Source: Coffea arabica (taxonomy: Eukaryota; Streptophyta; Magnoliopsida; Gentianales; Rubiaceae). From it: 64,000 nt of DNA. Where the stretch lies: the NCBI RefSeq assembly GCF_036785885.1, contig NC_092329.1, positions 8,804,001 to 8,868,000 of the forward strand, read 5' to 3'. A program made the position numbers and the translations under genes. Of this stretch, positions 11,519 through 24,513 are shown one piece after another (positions within the stretch are counted from its first letter, which is position 1; every line of letters begins with the position of its first letter). The notes under the pieces were generated by a model. The model saw nothing but the letters and a program-made list of their open reading frames with translations, did no database searches and had not been told where the DNA came from.

Positions 11519-12808
11519 GCTCTATCTTTTTGCCACTAAGAAAAATATTATGTTTACTTATGTCTCTTGGTGGATTTTATTCTTTTATTGGTAACAATTA
11601 ATTATAATTCTTTATTACTTTCTTATTTATAGTAAATTTCTGACAATCGATTAATTGCCTACTTTATATACATTTTTATAATTTATGCTTTATTTTATTT
11701 TCTGTTAATAGCTTTCCTTTTTTAATTCTCTACAATCACATTCTCTATTCCTATTATTGAATTGATCATTTATTATCATAACTAAAATCTGGGTGGACTT
11801 CCATTTTTCTATTTGTTTAATACTTCCTTAAATATAGTAAATTTAAAACTATTAATTCCTTGATTATTTATTTGTAATTCTAAAGTTTTGAAAATTTTCA
11901 TTTTTCAATGAAATTTATATTCTGTAATTTTAGCATATTGCTAATACAAATCCACGTAAATTGTATAAATAGTCATCCTTTTTCTAAAATTTTTTCTATT
12001 AATTTTTATGCTCTCTTTTCATTGGAATTTGATGTAGGCTAAAATGTTATCCATATAAACATGAGATTATAAAAGTTCTACTAAATTACTTTTTTCGTTA
12101 GTTTTTTAATAATTTGATCCTTTTTTATAATGTAAGTGGAGGCTTTTTTTTTGTTTGCTCGACACAATAGATTTTAATTTACACCTACTCATACTCTATA
12201 TTAGGGGGAGAGGGGATCCAAAGGGGTTAAAGGGGGAACCTTGGGGGATTGAACCACCACCGATACAGACAGGTGTCTATGCACACGCTGGAGAAATTTT
12301 TTTCAAGAAATCCTAGTTTATAATGCAGGCCAAGGGATTTGATCCCTTGACCTACATCCAAGTAGAGTTTTAAGGCTCTCTTAGTGGCCATGGCTTGTAA
12401 GTGGAGGCTTGAATCTCGAATCTCTCACTTACGCTTCCTCCATCGGAACTACAACAAATAATAAGTTCATTATCTGTTAGTTTGTTTTTTAAAATTCTTT
12501 TAATCATGAAAGAATCAAATATTAAGTGCATTTATTTTGCAAATATATCTCATATGTTCATATTTAGACATACCACCACTAATTAGAGTAAACATATAAA
12601 TCATGGAATAAGATTTGATTGAAACTAATCATTAAATTGTTATGAATTAACTATTTTTAATCGATTTAAATTGTTATTAATTTTTGTTTTACAATCAGTA
12701 TATAAAATTTTATAAAATAGTTTTTTTAGTTATTTATATCTTTTGTTCGAAAAATAAAAACTTTAGAGCATAAAAAGCGCCCGTGCAAATGCACAGGTGA
12801 ATAACTAG
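11516..12808 (+). mobile_element. Probable Helitron (3' end clear, 5' end uncertain)
   Basis: The right end has the Helitron arrangement: a GC-rich imperfect hairpin (CCGTGCAAATGCACAGG, 12781-12797), a short AT spacer, then CTAG followed by T at 12805-12809. That is the CTRR terminus next to a T. The body is very AT-rich and lacks Rep/helicase coding, as in non-autonomous copies. The left boundary is a guess placed after the AT microsatellite; I do not see an unambiguous TC start. A diverged SINE-like stretch (12195-12420) appears to be nested inside. Confidence 0.5.
12195..12420 (-). mobile_element. Degenerate SINE-like segment
   Basis: On the minus strand there are pol III B-box-like motifs (GATTCGAGATTCAAG near 12402-12416 and GGTTCAATCCCCC near 12242-12254). 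The base composition is GC-richer than the AT-rich flanks. No target duplication or tail could be fixed. Confidence 0.25.
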
Positions 12809-12809
12809 T

Positions 12810-15800
12810 AAATGTAAGAAAATCATGACATCTTAAGTGCATCACAGCATCTCTTGAATACATCAGTTTTATGGCTAAAAATGGATAGGATGTTTAAAGC
12901 ATCATTTGATTAAGCTACTGATGGCGAAGCAGACATATATTTCCTCGAACCTCAAGGAATCCGACTAACTGTTGCCTGTTGCTTATCCTCATTAGTTAAA
13001 GGCAGGAAAGCAAGATGTAAACAAGTAAATATGATATTTCAAGGTAAATTCTAGTTTTCTCCCATAACTATTCAAAAAAATGTAATTCTTGCCATTGTTA
13101 GAGAACAAAAAAAATAACAGTCTAGTTTGCCCCGGATCCACCTTTCATCTTGTACCACAAGGCCTATATTGTTAGTTACACGAGTGACAAATATTGAAGC
13201 CTGGCCATTGGATTGAAAATTTTCTCCAATTTTTTTTTTTATATTTTCGATGAACACATTAATCAATCACTTTTTTACTTCACATATATCAAATCATTAT
13301 AATATATTTTTTTATAAAAATCAAGAAAATATGGACTCTTAGTTAATTATATGGTTCCAAACGTATCTGAAAATGGATGTCCTCGTCATTCTCAAATTGA
13401 TCCTTTGTGTTCCAAGTTTCATGTCATAGTCATTTTCAGTGTCAAACCAACTGGCCTATTGGCCACTTTATTCTTCAACTACATCTGATTCTTGTGGAGG
13501 CCTCTAATACATACATGGATTGACTTAAGAGATTCAGAAAATCCACTCTTTAACTAAAACTTTGATCGATCTGAACAACAATTCTTCATCAACTAATCAA
13601 CTTTAATATAAAGAAAGTAGTTCTTGGGTTTTCTTGATCTTGAAAATGAAAAAAAAAAAAAAAACTCTAAACAAAATCTTGGAAGTAGTACTCCCTCAGT
13701 ATTCTATTGACCTGGGGACTAGAGGTCTTTAATTTTTTTTTGAATTTTAAAAAATATATTTTCTGCGAGTGCGATTCCACTTGGACAGGCTAATTGCCAA
13801 AATCACATGGAAGCCCAACTAAAATCTATTGGCTAAGTACTCTTCAGTACCTCCACGGCCCAAAAGAGGATGGCCTAAATAGCATCTGGAGACACGGCAA
13901 GAAAATAAATGTGCAAACGGCCCAAGAAGGCACTGTTTGGACACGAGGAAAGGAACGCCATGGAGCATTTTGCTCCTTGGCAGCTTCTCGTCTTAACCTT
14001 CTTGTTTCATTTGCACTTCGTTTTGTTTGTAAAGTTTCTCATCATCTCTGAATTCCCTTTCAATTCTCCCCATTATGCAACACATACTCTATATATATAT
14101 CTATCATAGCTTGGCCTTTTAAGAGAAGCAAGGTCTGGTCGCCTTCTTCAACATCATGTCACAGCACCAACTCTGCTTTGCACTTCCAAACTTGTAGTCA
14201 ACTTGTACTACTATTTTATTTTATATACCAAATTTTAATTTTAGATACTTTGTACTCAAAATTCTCAATTTTGGATACTTTACGCTTTAAATTTTCAAAT
14301 TTATCGCATTTAAGTCAAATCAATGATAATGTTAGCAAAAATTAGTGGCATAAAAGACCCTACAAATCAATGATAATTTGTTAATATAGTCAGAAGGAAT
14401 CAAGGTATTGCTGTTAGAACAAATGATACATTATCATTAATTCACACCATCTTTTATTTCATTAATTTTGACTAACGATATTAGTTATTGAAACTATACA
14501 AATCACTAACAATATGCTGAAAGCCGTCAAAAAGGTACTAAGGGATTGCAACTAAAATAAAACGATACATTATCATTAATTTGCACGATCTTTTATTTAG
14601 TTAATTTTGCTAAAATATTAATTATTGACCATATAAATCAATAACAATGTAACGAAAGAAATCAAAAGGAACTAATAAATAAAATAAAATAATACATAGT
14701 CATTAATTTGCAATATCCTTTATCTCCTTAATTTTATTAATGTTGTCATTGATTGTATTTAAATGGGGAAAACGAAGAGTTTAGAATGCAAAATGTTTAA
14801 AATTAAAATTTAGGATAAAAAGTAAGTTAAAGAGTGCTACGCAGAACTAGTCCTCATATCAAAAGATTCACAAAACCAATTCTAGGAGCAAAATGAGTTT
14901 ATGGTAAAGCATGTATAATCTTTTCTTTCCTTTTTTTTTTTTTTTTTAATATTACAAGCAAGCATAATCTTTTTAGGGCCTGATCTAACTTTCTGTCGCA
15001 GGACTTGTACGCGTGCTTAAGAAACAAAAAGAACCGAAAAGGGCAAACATACACGGACAAACTTTATATGTAGTATTCATTGAGCTAAGTTGCCCGATGC
15101 CTATAGTAAAACTGGAGCTTAATTGGGGACATGAATATAATTATGGTTTTCAGATTTCTTTTTTCATCCCTTTTCCCAAGAATATAGGAGCAATTATCTT
15201 TTAGAAAAAAACAACCTATTAATCCTTCTCAAAATTCACATATAAAAGAAATCATTTTGGAGTTTCGGAAAGCACCAGCAACGAGTAACAAATAATTACG
15301 AGTATCTTTTTTTTTTTTTTTTTTTTATCGAAAAAAGTTTGCTCAACAGACAATATAGCCCTTTTCTTTTTCACTGCTTCCATGAGAAAACAAAATGGCT
15401 TCTTGAAATCCATGGCATCTTTTCCCTTCCGTCACTAAAATTAACTCGCAAAAAAACTGAAATCAATAATAAGGTGATGAAGCCGACAATTCTTGAAAAG
15501 TTCACCACCTCTGACTTTGATTTCATCAAATTTTGCAGTGAAAACTTCTCATCATCGCCGCAATCATTAGCGACAAAAAACCAATTTCCGTGATCAATAT
15601 GCAAACTAGATGTGACGGATTGTGTCCGGATATATTTCTGACCTATGAATTGGTGCATAATGTTGACAGGTCCGACTTCCATCCTCGTGGATTCAAAGAG
15701 AAACTTGCTAAGCTCAGTTCACACTTGGCTTCGGAAAAAAATAGAATGGTCTTATAGCAATTAATTTCAATCGAAGTTGCTCAAAATTCAAATATTATGA

Positions 15801-17094
15801 CTGTTAATTTGCTTATTATTGAATGTAAGAGCAAATTTGCAAATGAAGTATTTGGAACAGCCAGTCAATTATCTCCTAAGGTAAATTATCTTATGAATTC
15901 TCTAACGAGTGCCCGAGGATTGGGGCCGTCGTTCGTTAAAATACCTAAATTATATCTGACTTATTAGTATACTAATACACACACCGACAATTATTGCACC
16001 CCTTTGTTTTAAATATATTTTTAAATTACTTTCACTCTTGCAAAAAGAAACAATAATATTTGAAACTATCTTAACGAATCCATATCCGAAGTAGAGAGGA
16101 GGTAGTAATTTTTATTTTATTTTATTTTCGTCGTCTTAAACAAACAAGTATTGGAACTGGCAGGACGACTGATACGGTGTTGATTTCATTCCTCCCATAT
16201 TGAAAAGTATCTGTTCTACAGAACAATTTGTGATCTTCCTAATCCTCTTTATATTCGTGGATATAAATTAATAATATTTTTTCAAGCAATTGTGACTTAA
16301 TCCACGCAATTATGATTAGAATTTAGGTAGGTAATTAATAGTACTTAAAAGGGAACTGCAAAAGAGGCTACACGAGAAGAGTTCGTTTGACATGAATAGT
16401 TGATAACCAACCAAATAATGTGGACGTCTTTTCGCAGACACAGGTGCTTTTGGCTTTGGCCTTGCTACTGTGTTTGTTTGGTTACTCTTCCAACTTTTCG
16501 TTACAATAGGAAGTGTTTGGAAAATATCATAGCAGGCAGCAATTCAATACGACGGATATTTAAAGTTTGGAAGGGAAATAGTAGAAGAAATATTTATTAA
16601 TTATTATTGTTGTTGTGAGAAATTTTTGTATTTGCTATAATTCAATAGTTGAATTAAGTTTTGAGTGCATGCAAAAAAACACGAATGAAAATGTTCATAT
16701 TTGTTCTACGTAAAAGATCTCCAGATCTCTTTTTGTGTTACTTTCCCAAAACTGATGGAGATAGCAAAGTCACTATAACACATACACGTGGAGTGAAGCA
16801 TAGAAATCAGACACAACTAGCTAGTCATCTTTTTCTTTGATGGCTAAAGGCAAAAAAGGCAACCAATTATTTGTCTTTACAAGAAAAAAACACTTACTTT
16901 TTTTTTTTATTTTGGATGACAGGAAACAAAAAAATTACAAAATTCACTAGCAACGTCTCTCATTGGAGTACTGATTCTTGACAAAAGGCAAAGATTCAGA
17001 CTCAGAATCATCTTCTATCCACTAACAAGGGCAAACCCACATTAATTTGTCACTTTTCCCCATCTAATAATTTACTAGCTTCGTCCGTCTGTCG
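12810..17094. other. Gene-free stretch
   Basis: No gene is supported. An uninterrupted minus-strand frame at 15371-15682 (103 codons, ATG start) has a hydrophobic segment but no recognisable family, splice signals or codon pattern. Around 14220-14820 several diverged copies of an AATGATAAT...ATTTGTTAATTT-like AT-rich motif are spaced about 130 bases apart. They look like decayed tandem repeats. Confidence 0.35.
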
Positions 17095-18644
17095 CTAAAG
17101 ACATCTTCCACCATATCCAGCATTTCTAAATAGTGCCTGCTTTATATCTTCCGAACTCAAAATTCCTCTCTGCTCCAATTCCTATATATATATATATATA
17201 TATATATAGTATTAAGATCAAGATAAGCAAAGATTTAGTGGCTATATATATATATACTTGACTTGTAGACTTGTAGTAGTAAATTAGTAAAGAACAAAAA
17301 AAAAAAAAAGGAGGGAAATTAACCAAAGCAAAACTAGAGAGAAAAGGTAAGTAAATCAAAGAGGGATTTATTTACCTCTGAGCAAGAAGCTTGGACTGTA
17401 AAATCATTAAAGCAGCTGATGACACACTGTTGAATCTCCAGGCCCAGTGCTTCTAGAGTAGTCAAGGTCGAAAGCAACAGACCAGGCTTCCCTGAGCAAC
17501 ATATCTCGATCCGGGTATCATTGTTTCTCCTTTCCACATCAAACTGCGAGGGAAAGTTAAAAAGGGAAATTGAATACTTCCACCCAAGAAAAAGTTAAAA
17601 AAAGAAAAAGAATTCCCTGTAATTTTCATTTATTTAGTAAATGAACTTTTACCTTGGGTGAATTTCGTACCAAAACTTCATTGGGCTTCACATCCTTGAA
17701 GATGCTCATCAAGCTTGGCTGATTAGACACCACGTCCTTTTCTTCTTGTATGTTGTTGATTCTTTCTAACAGTTCTTTCATGTAATCTATAGTGTCTCCA
17801 AGTATAGATGTTCTGTCCATCTATCAAATTAAAACAGCACATATAAAGTTTCAGATTCAAAGTTCTTCAACATTAAATAATTGCTGTGATTTTTTCTCGT
17901 ATAAAACATCATTTACAAGTAGTTCTACTTAGGAGGAACATGAAGAAGAAGAAGAAAATTATATATGTATATATCAAGAGATTAATTAGTAGAGCTTTAG
18001 TTTACCTTGCTGATCTTAGGAACAACTGATCTGAGCATTGAGAGGCGATCATTGAGGCGCTTCCTTCGCCTTCTCTCAGCCATTAGGTTCTTTGAGGGCT
18101 GTCCATTTAGCTTCTTGGATTTGTTGTTCTTTCTTTCAGGGCAGACCATTCCCATGTTGAACAAGGGCACTAAAGCTTCAGCTGATTGAAATGGCTCCTG
18201 CAGCTCCTCCACCTTACACAATGGTGGTCTGACCAGCTCCAAACTCTGAACGCTGTTATTGTTTCCAGCAAATAAACCCTGATCATCATCATCCATGACG
18301 GACAAATCTTCTTGAGATGGAAACTGAGGGGTATCGAGCTTGTTGCAGGATGAATCTGTTAGCTCGGGAGGCGATAATTCATCTCCAAAATGGCCATAGA
18401 ATTCACCAAATGCGGAGTAGTTCAAACTTTGAGTTTGATCAATAGGCAAAGAATAACCTTCAAGAGATGCATTTGGAGGAGGAATGGGGATGGTGTTTTC
18501 AGCAAAACCAGCTGCAAGATCGCTGCCGAAAACATTGCTGTAAAAATCATGATTCATCAATCCCATCGGAACAGAACCTTCCCATGGCTCACTTCTTAGA
18601 GCTAGTAATTCCTCCAAGAAATTGTGCTCGCTATAAAACTCCAT
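17095..18644 (-). CDS. bHLH93: bHLH transcription factor, bHLH93/bHLH61-like (353 aa)
   Basis: Four phase-0 exons: 18006-18644, 17653-17820, 17376-17543 and 17095-17181 (TAG). All introns are GT-AG. The start is the ATG giving [17 protein letters not shown]; the frame extends upstream only through non-ATG codons. A long acidic, poorly structured N-terminus precedes the basic region (about residues 185-197, [14 protein letters not shown], with the Glu-Arg-Arg residues that contact E-box DNA). The helix-loop-helix continues across the first intron ([28 protein letters not shown]). The last two exons encode an ACT-like fold (FDVERR...[20 protein letters not shown]) ending in [17 protein letters not shown]. 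This layout matches the ICE1-related group containing Arabidopsis bHLH93/NFL and bHLH61. It should act as a nuclear E-box-binding dimer. The exact orthologue is inferred from memory; family assignment is secure. Confidence 0.92.
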
Positions 18645-18793
18645 CTCTACCAACAAAAGAAGGAGAAAAAAAAAAAAAGAAAAAGAAAAGCACAGCCTGA
18701 TCTCTTTCTCTCTTACTTTTTGGGTAAAGCTTAGTGCTAGTAAACTCCCAAATACTAGCCTTGATGAAATGAAGTTGCACAGGGTTCAGGAAT

Positions 18794-18803
18794 CTATATA
18801 TAG
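18794..18803 (-). promoter_or_regulatory. TATA box of the bHLH93-like gene
   Basis: CTATATATAG reads the same on both strands and sits 150 bases upstream of the ATG on the gene strand. That leaves a plausible 5' leader of about 110-125 bases, which contains a CT/GA-rich run. Confidence 0.6.
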
Positions 18804-21248
18804 GGACACGAGCAAGGGGGGGCAGCTTTTTTGTTTTCTAATTTTCTTTTGTTTTTGTTTTTTTCCTGATAAATGAATAGGAATTCTCAATGTAGACCTC
18901 TTTGGATGGTTATGTTTCAGACAAATTGTTTATGAAAAGCTTCAACCATTCTTTTTTTGCCCCTATTAATAAGCACCCCATCTTACGAAAATTAATCTTC
19001 ATATTATGATGAAACGCATTGGACTGAAAAATAAATAAATTATTATACGTTTAATGTATGTTTTTTTTTACTAGCAAATATATACACACACACTACTATG
19101 AACCTTAAATCCGGATCACTGGTAACAGGCTAAGGACTAGAATGGAATCTGCTTTTTCATCTCTGGCGATTTCACGTCTTTTTCACCGAAATCTGCTGGA
19201 TCATACCCAGAGTTAATATTTAATGGGAAACTCTGAAAACTTTGACCCACATTTCTGTCTGAACCGAAAACGATGGAGTTAACATCGTAGACCATGTCAG
19301 GTTCTTTGTATGCATAAACTCTCTTTTTTTTTTTTGGTTTAATTAAAAAAAAAAAAAAAAAAACTTCTCTAGTCATAGTTGGTTTTTTGGGGTCATGAAA
19401 TCAAAATCATCACATGTACAAACACACACTACTAACTTCCCCACGTATGTGATGTGGGAAAATTTTGCAGATTAGGTAACCATTTTCGTTGCATCCATTT
19501 ACCAGTGACATTTTTGGATGGCACAGCTCAAAAATTTCAATGAGTTGGTGGGCCTCTTCTCTTCCCTTTCTTTTGTTACTAAAACAAGAAGAGAATGGCT
19601 TTATCAACTTTTTCTAATCATTAAGCAGTCATCAATTGATCCTATCTCCTTTCCCTTTCTCCATTTTTATGTGATTCTTCTTCTTAGGAAATATTTTGCC
19701 AGAAGAGATTAATTAATGACTATCTCTTCTTTTACCAAATTTGTTGCCAATATCTTACTAAGACCCCGTTTTGAGATTGCGGTAATTTATAAAAAAAAAA
19801 AAAAGAAATGCTTCTGATGCAAGTGCTTCTAACAAAGATACCTTTAAGTCACCAAAAACTACGTATACTCCTTCAGTTACGAAAAATTCATCCTAAAAGT
19901 ACTTTTAGCACTTAAAATGATCTTCTTTTTTTTTTTATGTAAACGGGTTTTAACCTAATGGAACCTGCATAATAACCAAGAAATCAGCAAATAAAAGTGA
20001 ATTATACCTTGACTTGAGCAGCTACTTAAAAAAAAAAAAAAAACAAAAGAAGTGGCTGAATGGATTGAACTTGAGACGGCCAGTACTAGTCAAGGTTGAT
20101 GACCTCTACTTCATTAATCTCTTTTCACCTGGCCAAACTATAGAAATTAAAATAGGTGAAGTAGGGAATATGAAGTCGTAACACATAATTAAATATGCCA
20201 ATCTGCTGCAGAACCTAAAATGTTTGTTAATGAATTAATTTTGGCTGATGTTATATGTCTTATCGAGTACAAGAATATACGGAAACTGTAGGGAAATATT
20301 TTAAATTGAGACCGTTTGGCTTTAATCGGTCTACGATGTTTGGCCATTTTCAATAGGGAGCAGTTGCTCATCTATTCATTCTTAATCCATTTTTCTATGC
20401 AGAATTCTCAAGGCCCTACTTGATTAACTATGATGAACCATTATAGCAAGGTGGCTGTATTATCATTCCTGTCGCTGTTGTTACTCTTGTTGTTACTATC
20501 ATTTTTCTTGGTAGGTAAACTTTTAAGACTAATCAAGCCAATTACTCAGTAGTGGCGACAAAGACCATGTCCAAATCATTCTACTGTTTTTGGCCCTGAC
20601 AATATAGAATAATTGTTGTCGATAGAGGTTATCATGGTTTGATGAATATAATCATCTCATTCCGCTCCTGATTGTAACTAAATGAGTAGCTAGGTACACT
20701 ATCCCAGCACTAGTAGGAAAAAAAAATAAAAGTTCATGGTTGCATGTTTCCTCCAAAATAGCCCGTTTGGATTGCCATTTTTTGAAGTTCTTATTGAAAA
20801 AAAAGTACTGTATCGATTCGATAAAAAAGTGATTGAGAAATGAGTTTATGAAAAATGTAAAAATTTTTTGGGAAAAGATAGACAATCTAAACAAGAAACA
20901 TAGATTAGTTATCTTATTACTGAAATTGATACTAATCTGAGTCCAGATGATTAGATACATATTATTGTTAGTAACAGGAAACATCTGAGTCCAATGAGAA
21001 CCAATGAAACAAATATTCCGTGTCACATGAAAGATAATCTTCATCATGTCAGAAAAATTTGAGTATTAATGTCCTAATGATTCTAATTGTTCTTGTCAGT
21101 GGCCAACTGGAAGCATAATTCCTGTCCTCAAGATTCATGTGGAAATGAACTACTCAAGCATGCAGACTAAGATATTGGAGAGTGTAAAATAGGCTTATTC
21201 ATTTAAAGATTCACGGCCCCTTCATATGTAGTTTTCTTTTTCTCTTTG
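18804..21248. other. Gene-free stretch upstream of the bHLH gene
   Basis: No gene is supported. A minus-strand frame at 19137-19376 runs through a homopolymer and then reads 45-50 residues with fairly ordinary composition (VYDVNSIVFGSDRNVGQSFQ). It could be a lone decayed exon, but no neighbours or splice partners are visible. Confidence 0.35.
20761..20898. mobile_element. Short MITE with CCGTTTGGATTG-type ends
   Basis: The left end CCCGTTTGGATTGCCA and the right end (read on the other strand, TTGTTTAGATTGTC) are imperfect inverted repeats about 135 bases apart, with no coding content. The target duplication is not clear. Confidence 0.4.
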
Positions 21249-21617
21249 TTTGTCGCGCCTCATTTTTTGCAGTGAAAAAGGTGTTTACAAAATATGTGAT
21301 TTTTATTTAAAAATAAGTGAAAAATGATCTAAAATGGGACTTTAAAGAATGTGACAGTTTGTACCCAAAATTTAGTCTAAAATGGCTTTTAAGAAAAATA
21401 GGAGTCGCCACTTGGTATTGAATTTGGGTGTATTAAATCACCCAAAATATTTTTAACAAAAAATAAAAAATAAGAATAAACCCTTTTTAGACTAAATTTT
21501 GGATCCAAACTATCGCATTCTTTAAAGTCCCATTTTAGACCATTTTCACTTATTTTTAAATAAAAAAACTACATCTTTTGTAAATAAGATTTTCATTGCG
21601 AAAAATGAGGCGCAACG
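21249..21617. mobile_element. Foldback element with about 135-base inverted arms
   Basis: The left arm (about 21252-21392) and right arm (about 21482-21617) are near-complementary: both contain GCGCCTCATTTTT, TTTACAAAA, AAATAAGTGAAAA and AAAATGGGACTTTAAAGAATG in matching order when one is reversed. They are separated by a loop of roughly 90 bases containing GGAGTCGCCACTTGGTA. The element is flanked by the direct repeat TCTCTTTG at 21241-21248 and 21618-21625, which supports insertion as a unit. A transcript would fold into a long hairpin. No coding content. The 8-bp duplication suits hAT; Mutator with a mismatched ninth base is possible. Confidence 0.7.
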
Positions 21618-22229
21618 TCTCTTTGCATCTCAAGTCACAATGCAAAATAGAGGCTCCTGAAGGAATAAAACATAAATGAGAATATATGAATTGTTCTTTT
21701 TTTTAGAGAAGTGAATATATGAATTGCTTCTTCGCCTCATCTTCTTCTGCTTCTTATATCCTGCATCACAAAAGAAATATACACCATAAATAAAATAGCT
21801 AGCTTGCACCGTCTAAAATGTCTATAGCTGTCTTGACTGCAGCCAAGGATATAGGATTAGGACAAGAAGTTTGAGAAGAAGATGATACGGAAAAATGAGA
21901 AAGAAGAAGAAGAAGAAGAAGAAGAAGATGCTAGTATAGGTATAGCTTGTTGTTTTCTATCCTGTGAGCTATAACCAGGGTCTAAAATCATAGTACTATA
22001 TAATTTGTGGATGGAATTTTGCTTAGTTAATTAAATGCTGGCCTTTCTCAAAAAAATAAATAAATAAATAGATGCAGGCCCTAGCTAGGGCGAATCTGAG
22101 CCACATGCTCCCAGTTCGTTTTTAGTTAGATTGGACAATATGCGAACTTCACCGAAGAAATCAGTCCTACTAAAAAATTACTGTGAATAAATAATGTTTT
22201 TTTGATGGGGTGAATAAATAATATTTAAC

Positions 22230-22400
22230 CACTAAACTTGGTTCGGTGGCCGTTAAGGAATCCCTCTTTGGATTGTAGGTGGGGATTCAAATTTCACCTG
22301 TAGTTAAAAAGGCATTTCTTTGATCTAGTAAGGTTTATGTACATGTTAGTCCCTAACACAAGTCTCTTTAGATTCTCTCTCCCCTGTAGTTTAACCTCTG
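22230..22400 (+). mobile_element. Degenerate SINE-like retroposon
   Basis: GGTTCGGTGGCCGTTAAGG followed about 40 bases later by GGGGATTCAAATTTCA resembles a pol III A/B-box pair of a tRNA-derived SINE. The 3' half is pyrimidine-rich and ends in an unclear tail. No target duplication was found, so the borders are approximate. Confidence 0.35.
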
Positions 22401-22436
22401 TATTATATGATAGAATAAATTATACAATTATTATCT

Positions 22437-23616
22437 GCTCCGTTTGGATTTGAGAGTTTTTGAAATACTTGTTTTTCATCTATAATACTACAATACTACA
22501 GTAATACACAAACAAAAACAACTCCAAAAACACCATATCCAAACAATATATCAAAAATAACTCCAAATATACAAAAAATATATTAATATATAAATATTAT
22601 ATACAAAAAATATATTTTGTTTAATAAATATATATATTTATATATAAATATTAATACAAAAATTAATATTTATATTTTGTTTAAAATAAATAAATATACT
22701 TATAAAATTAATAAAATACATATACAAAAAAATAAATAAATAAATATATTTATATAAATTTATAAATATATTTATTTCAATTTTGTTTTATAATATGTAT
22801 ATTAATATATATTAATATGTATATTTCAATTACGTATATTATATTATAAATTATAGTAATATTAATATGTATATTTCAATTATGTATATTAATATGTTTA
22901 TTATATATATTATATCTATTGAAATAAATATTATATATTTATATATAAATATAAATATTTTGTTTAAAATATATTTATATAAATATATAAATATATTTAT
23001 TTCAATTTTGTTTATAATATGTATATTAATATATATTAATATGTATATTTCAATTATGTATATTATATTATATATAAAAATTATATTAATAGTAATATAT
23101 ATATTTAAATTATGTATATTATATATATATTATATCAATTGAAATAAATATATATATTTATATATAAATATAAATATTTTTTTTAAAATATATTTATATA
23201 TATTTATATTTATAAATATATATTTATATATAGTTACATAAATATATAAATATATATATTTCAATTTTGTTTTATAATATGTATATTACTATATATTAAT
23301 ATATGTATATTAAATATATATTAATATACATATTATATTTATATTATATATATTAATATACATATTATAAAACAAAATTGAAATAAAAAATATTATATAT
23401 ATAAATAAATAAATATTAATGTGTAGAAACAGAGCCAGTATATATTTTAAAAAAATCCCAAAAAAAATTGTAAATTATAAAAATACTCAAAAATATATTT
23501 TAAAAATACCTCTAAAAACAATCCAAAAAACATCTACAGTAAAAGTTTTTTATATACACAGCTACAGTAAAGTTTTTAAAAAACACCTCCAAAAAAAGCT
23601 AATCCAAACGGAGCCA
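22437..23616. mobile_element. AT-rich element bounded by GCTCCGTTTGGATT inverted ends
   Basis: GCTCCGTTTGGATT at 22437-22450 is repeated in inverse orientation near 23602-23616 (AATCCAAACGGAGC). Just inside both ends lie ACTACAGTA / TACTGTAG-type and CTCCAAAAA blocks. The middle (about 22560-23420) is an extreme AT stretch built from overlapping direct and inverted copies of TATGTATATTAATAT and TTTCAATTTTGTTTTATAAT. The open frame in it is a by-product of composition. No target duplication is clear, so the transposon class is open. Confidence 0.5.
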
Positions 23617-24513
23617 TCGTTTCCGAAAAAAAAAAGTTCAGTCCCTAAACCCAATTGATCAGTTTCAACTTTCAAATCTTCCCCTTTCTCCTTTCCTCTT
23701 TTTGTTTATAAAGTACGACGTTTCCCTCTTAAATAAATAAATAATATCCAAAAAATTTTTGGCAGCAAAGAAAAAAAAAAGAAGAAGATAAATTAATCAA
23801 TGCCTTGGAGTATCATAGATAGATTGTTCATATCCATTGCCAGCTTATTGTAACTGGAACTCCAAATGGGGCTGCATTCTGCATAGATACGTCTCTGGAT
23901 GTGTCTGTATGTAACGTGTATAGGCATGTGTTTGTAGGCGCCTCCGATGGCCTTTTAGATATCCTTTCCCTCTTTTGGGTAGCATTTTAGATGTCTTTTT
24001 ATAATATGTTCCCAAGATGCTTACATGATTTTGGTATTTTCAGTTGCATGCATTTATACCATTTTTTGCTTTTTTTTTTCCGCTATAAAGCATGTTTTAA
24101 TAGTACTAATTAATCAAATTTCCCTATGAGTGATTTCTCTGTTCGTGCAATTCTAAAATATCCTAGCAATTTTAGTGCAACTTAAGCAACTAAATAGATA
24201 TTGTGTGAATCGAGCGATTATATATTTTCTTTTCTGATGAATAACATATTTGCATTTCAGTAAAAAGATATTATTGAGCCAACTAAAAAATATATGTTAC
24301 TTTTGGAAAGGAAAACAGAGGAAGAAGAAGAAGAGGAGGAGGAGGAGGTAGGTAATATGTGAAATCTTGCACGTACTATTGAAAGCAACCAAGCAAACTT
24401 TCAAGTTTCTCACTTTCTGCAAAAAGCCCTATTGGGGAGTAAAAAGGAAGATGAACTCAATCTCAATTTTCCAGCCTGCAGAACCGATTGCAAGTAAATA
24501 GAGATTTTCACTA

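Noticed and set aside
15371..15682. 103-codon minus-strand frame with a hydrophobic stretch
   Set aside because: ATG start but no recognisable family, no splice partners and ordinary AT-rich context. The opposite strand is also open over much of it.
18645..18656. Upstream extension of the bHLH start by four residues
   Set aside because: The codon at that position is TTG. The first ATG, at 18644, gives the family-like MEFYSEHNF start.
19137..19376. 79-codon minus-strand frame upstream of the bHLH gene
   Set aside because: It crosses long A/T homopolymers and cannot be joined to other exons. Possible decayed exon at best.
22867..23142. 91-codon open frame rich in Ile and Tyr
   Set aside because: It lies in the pure AT core of a repeat. 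The frame is a result of composition.
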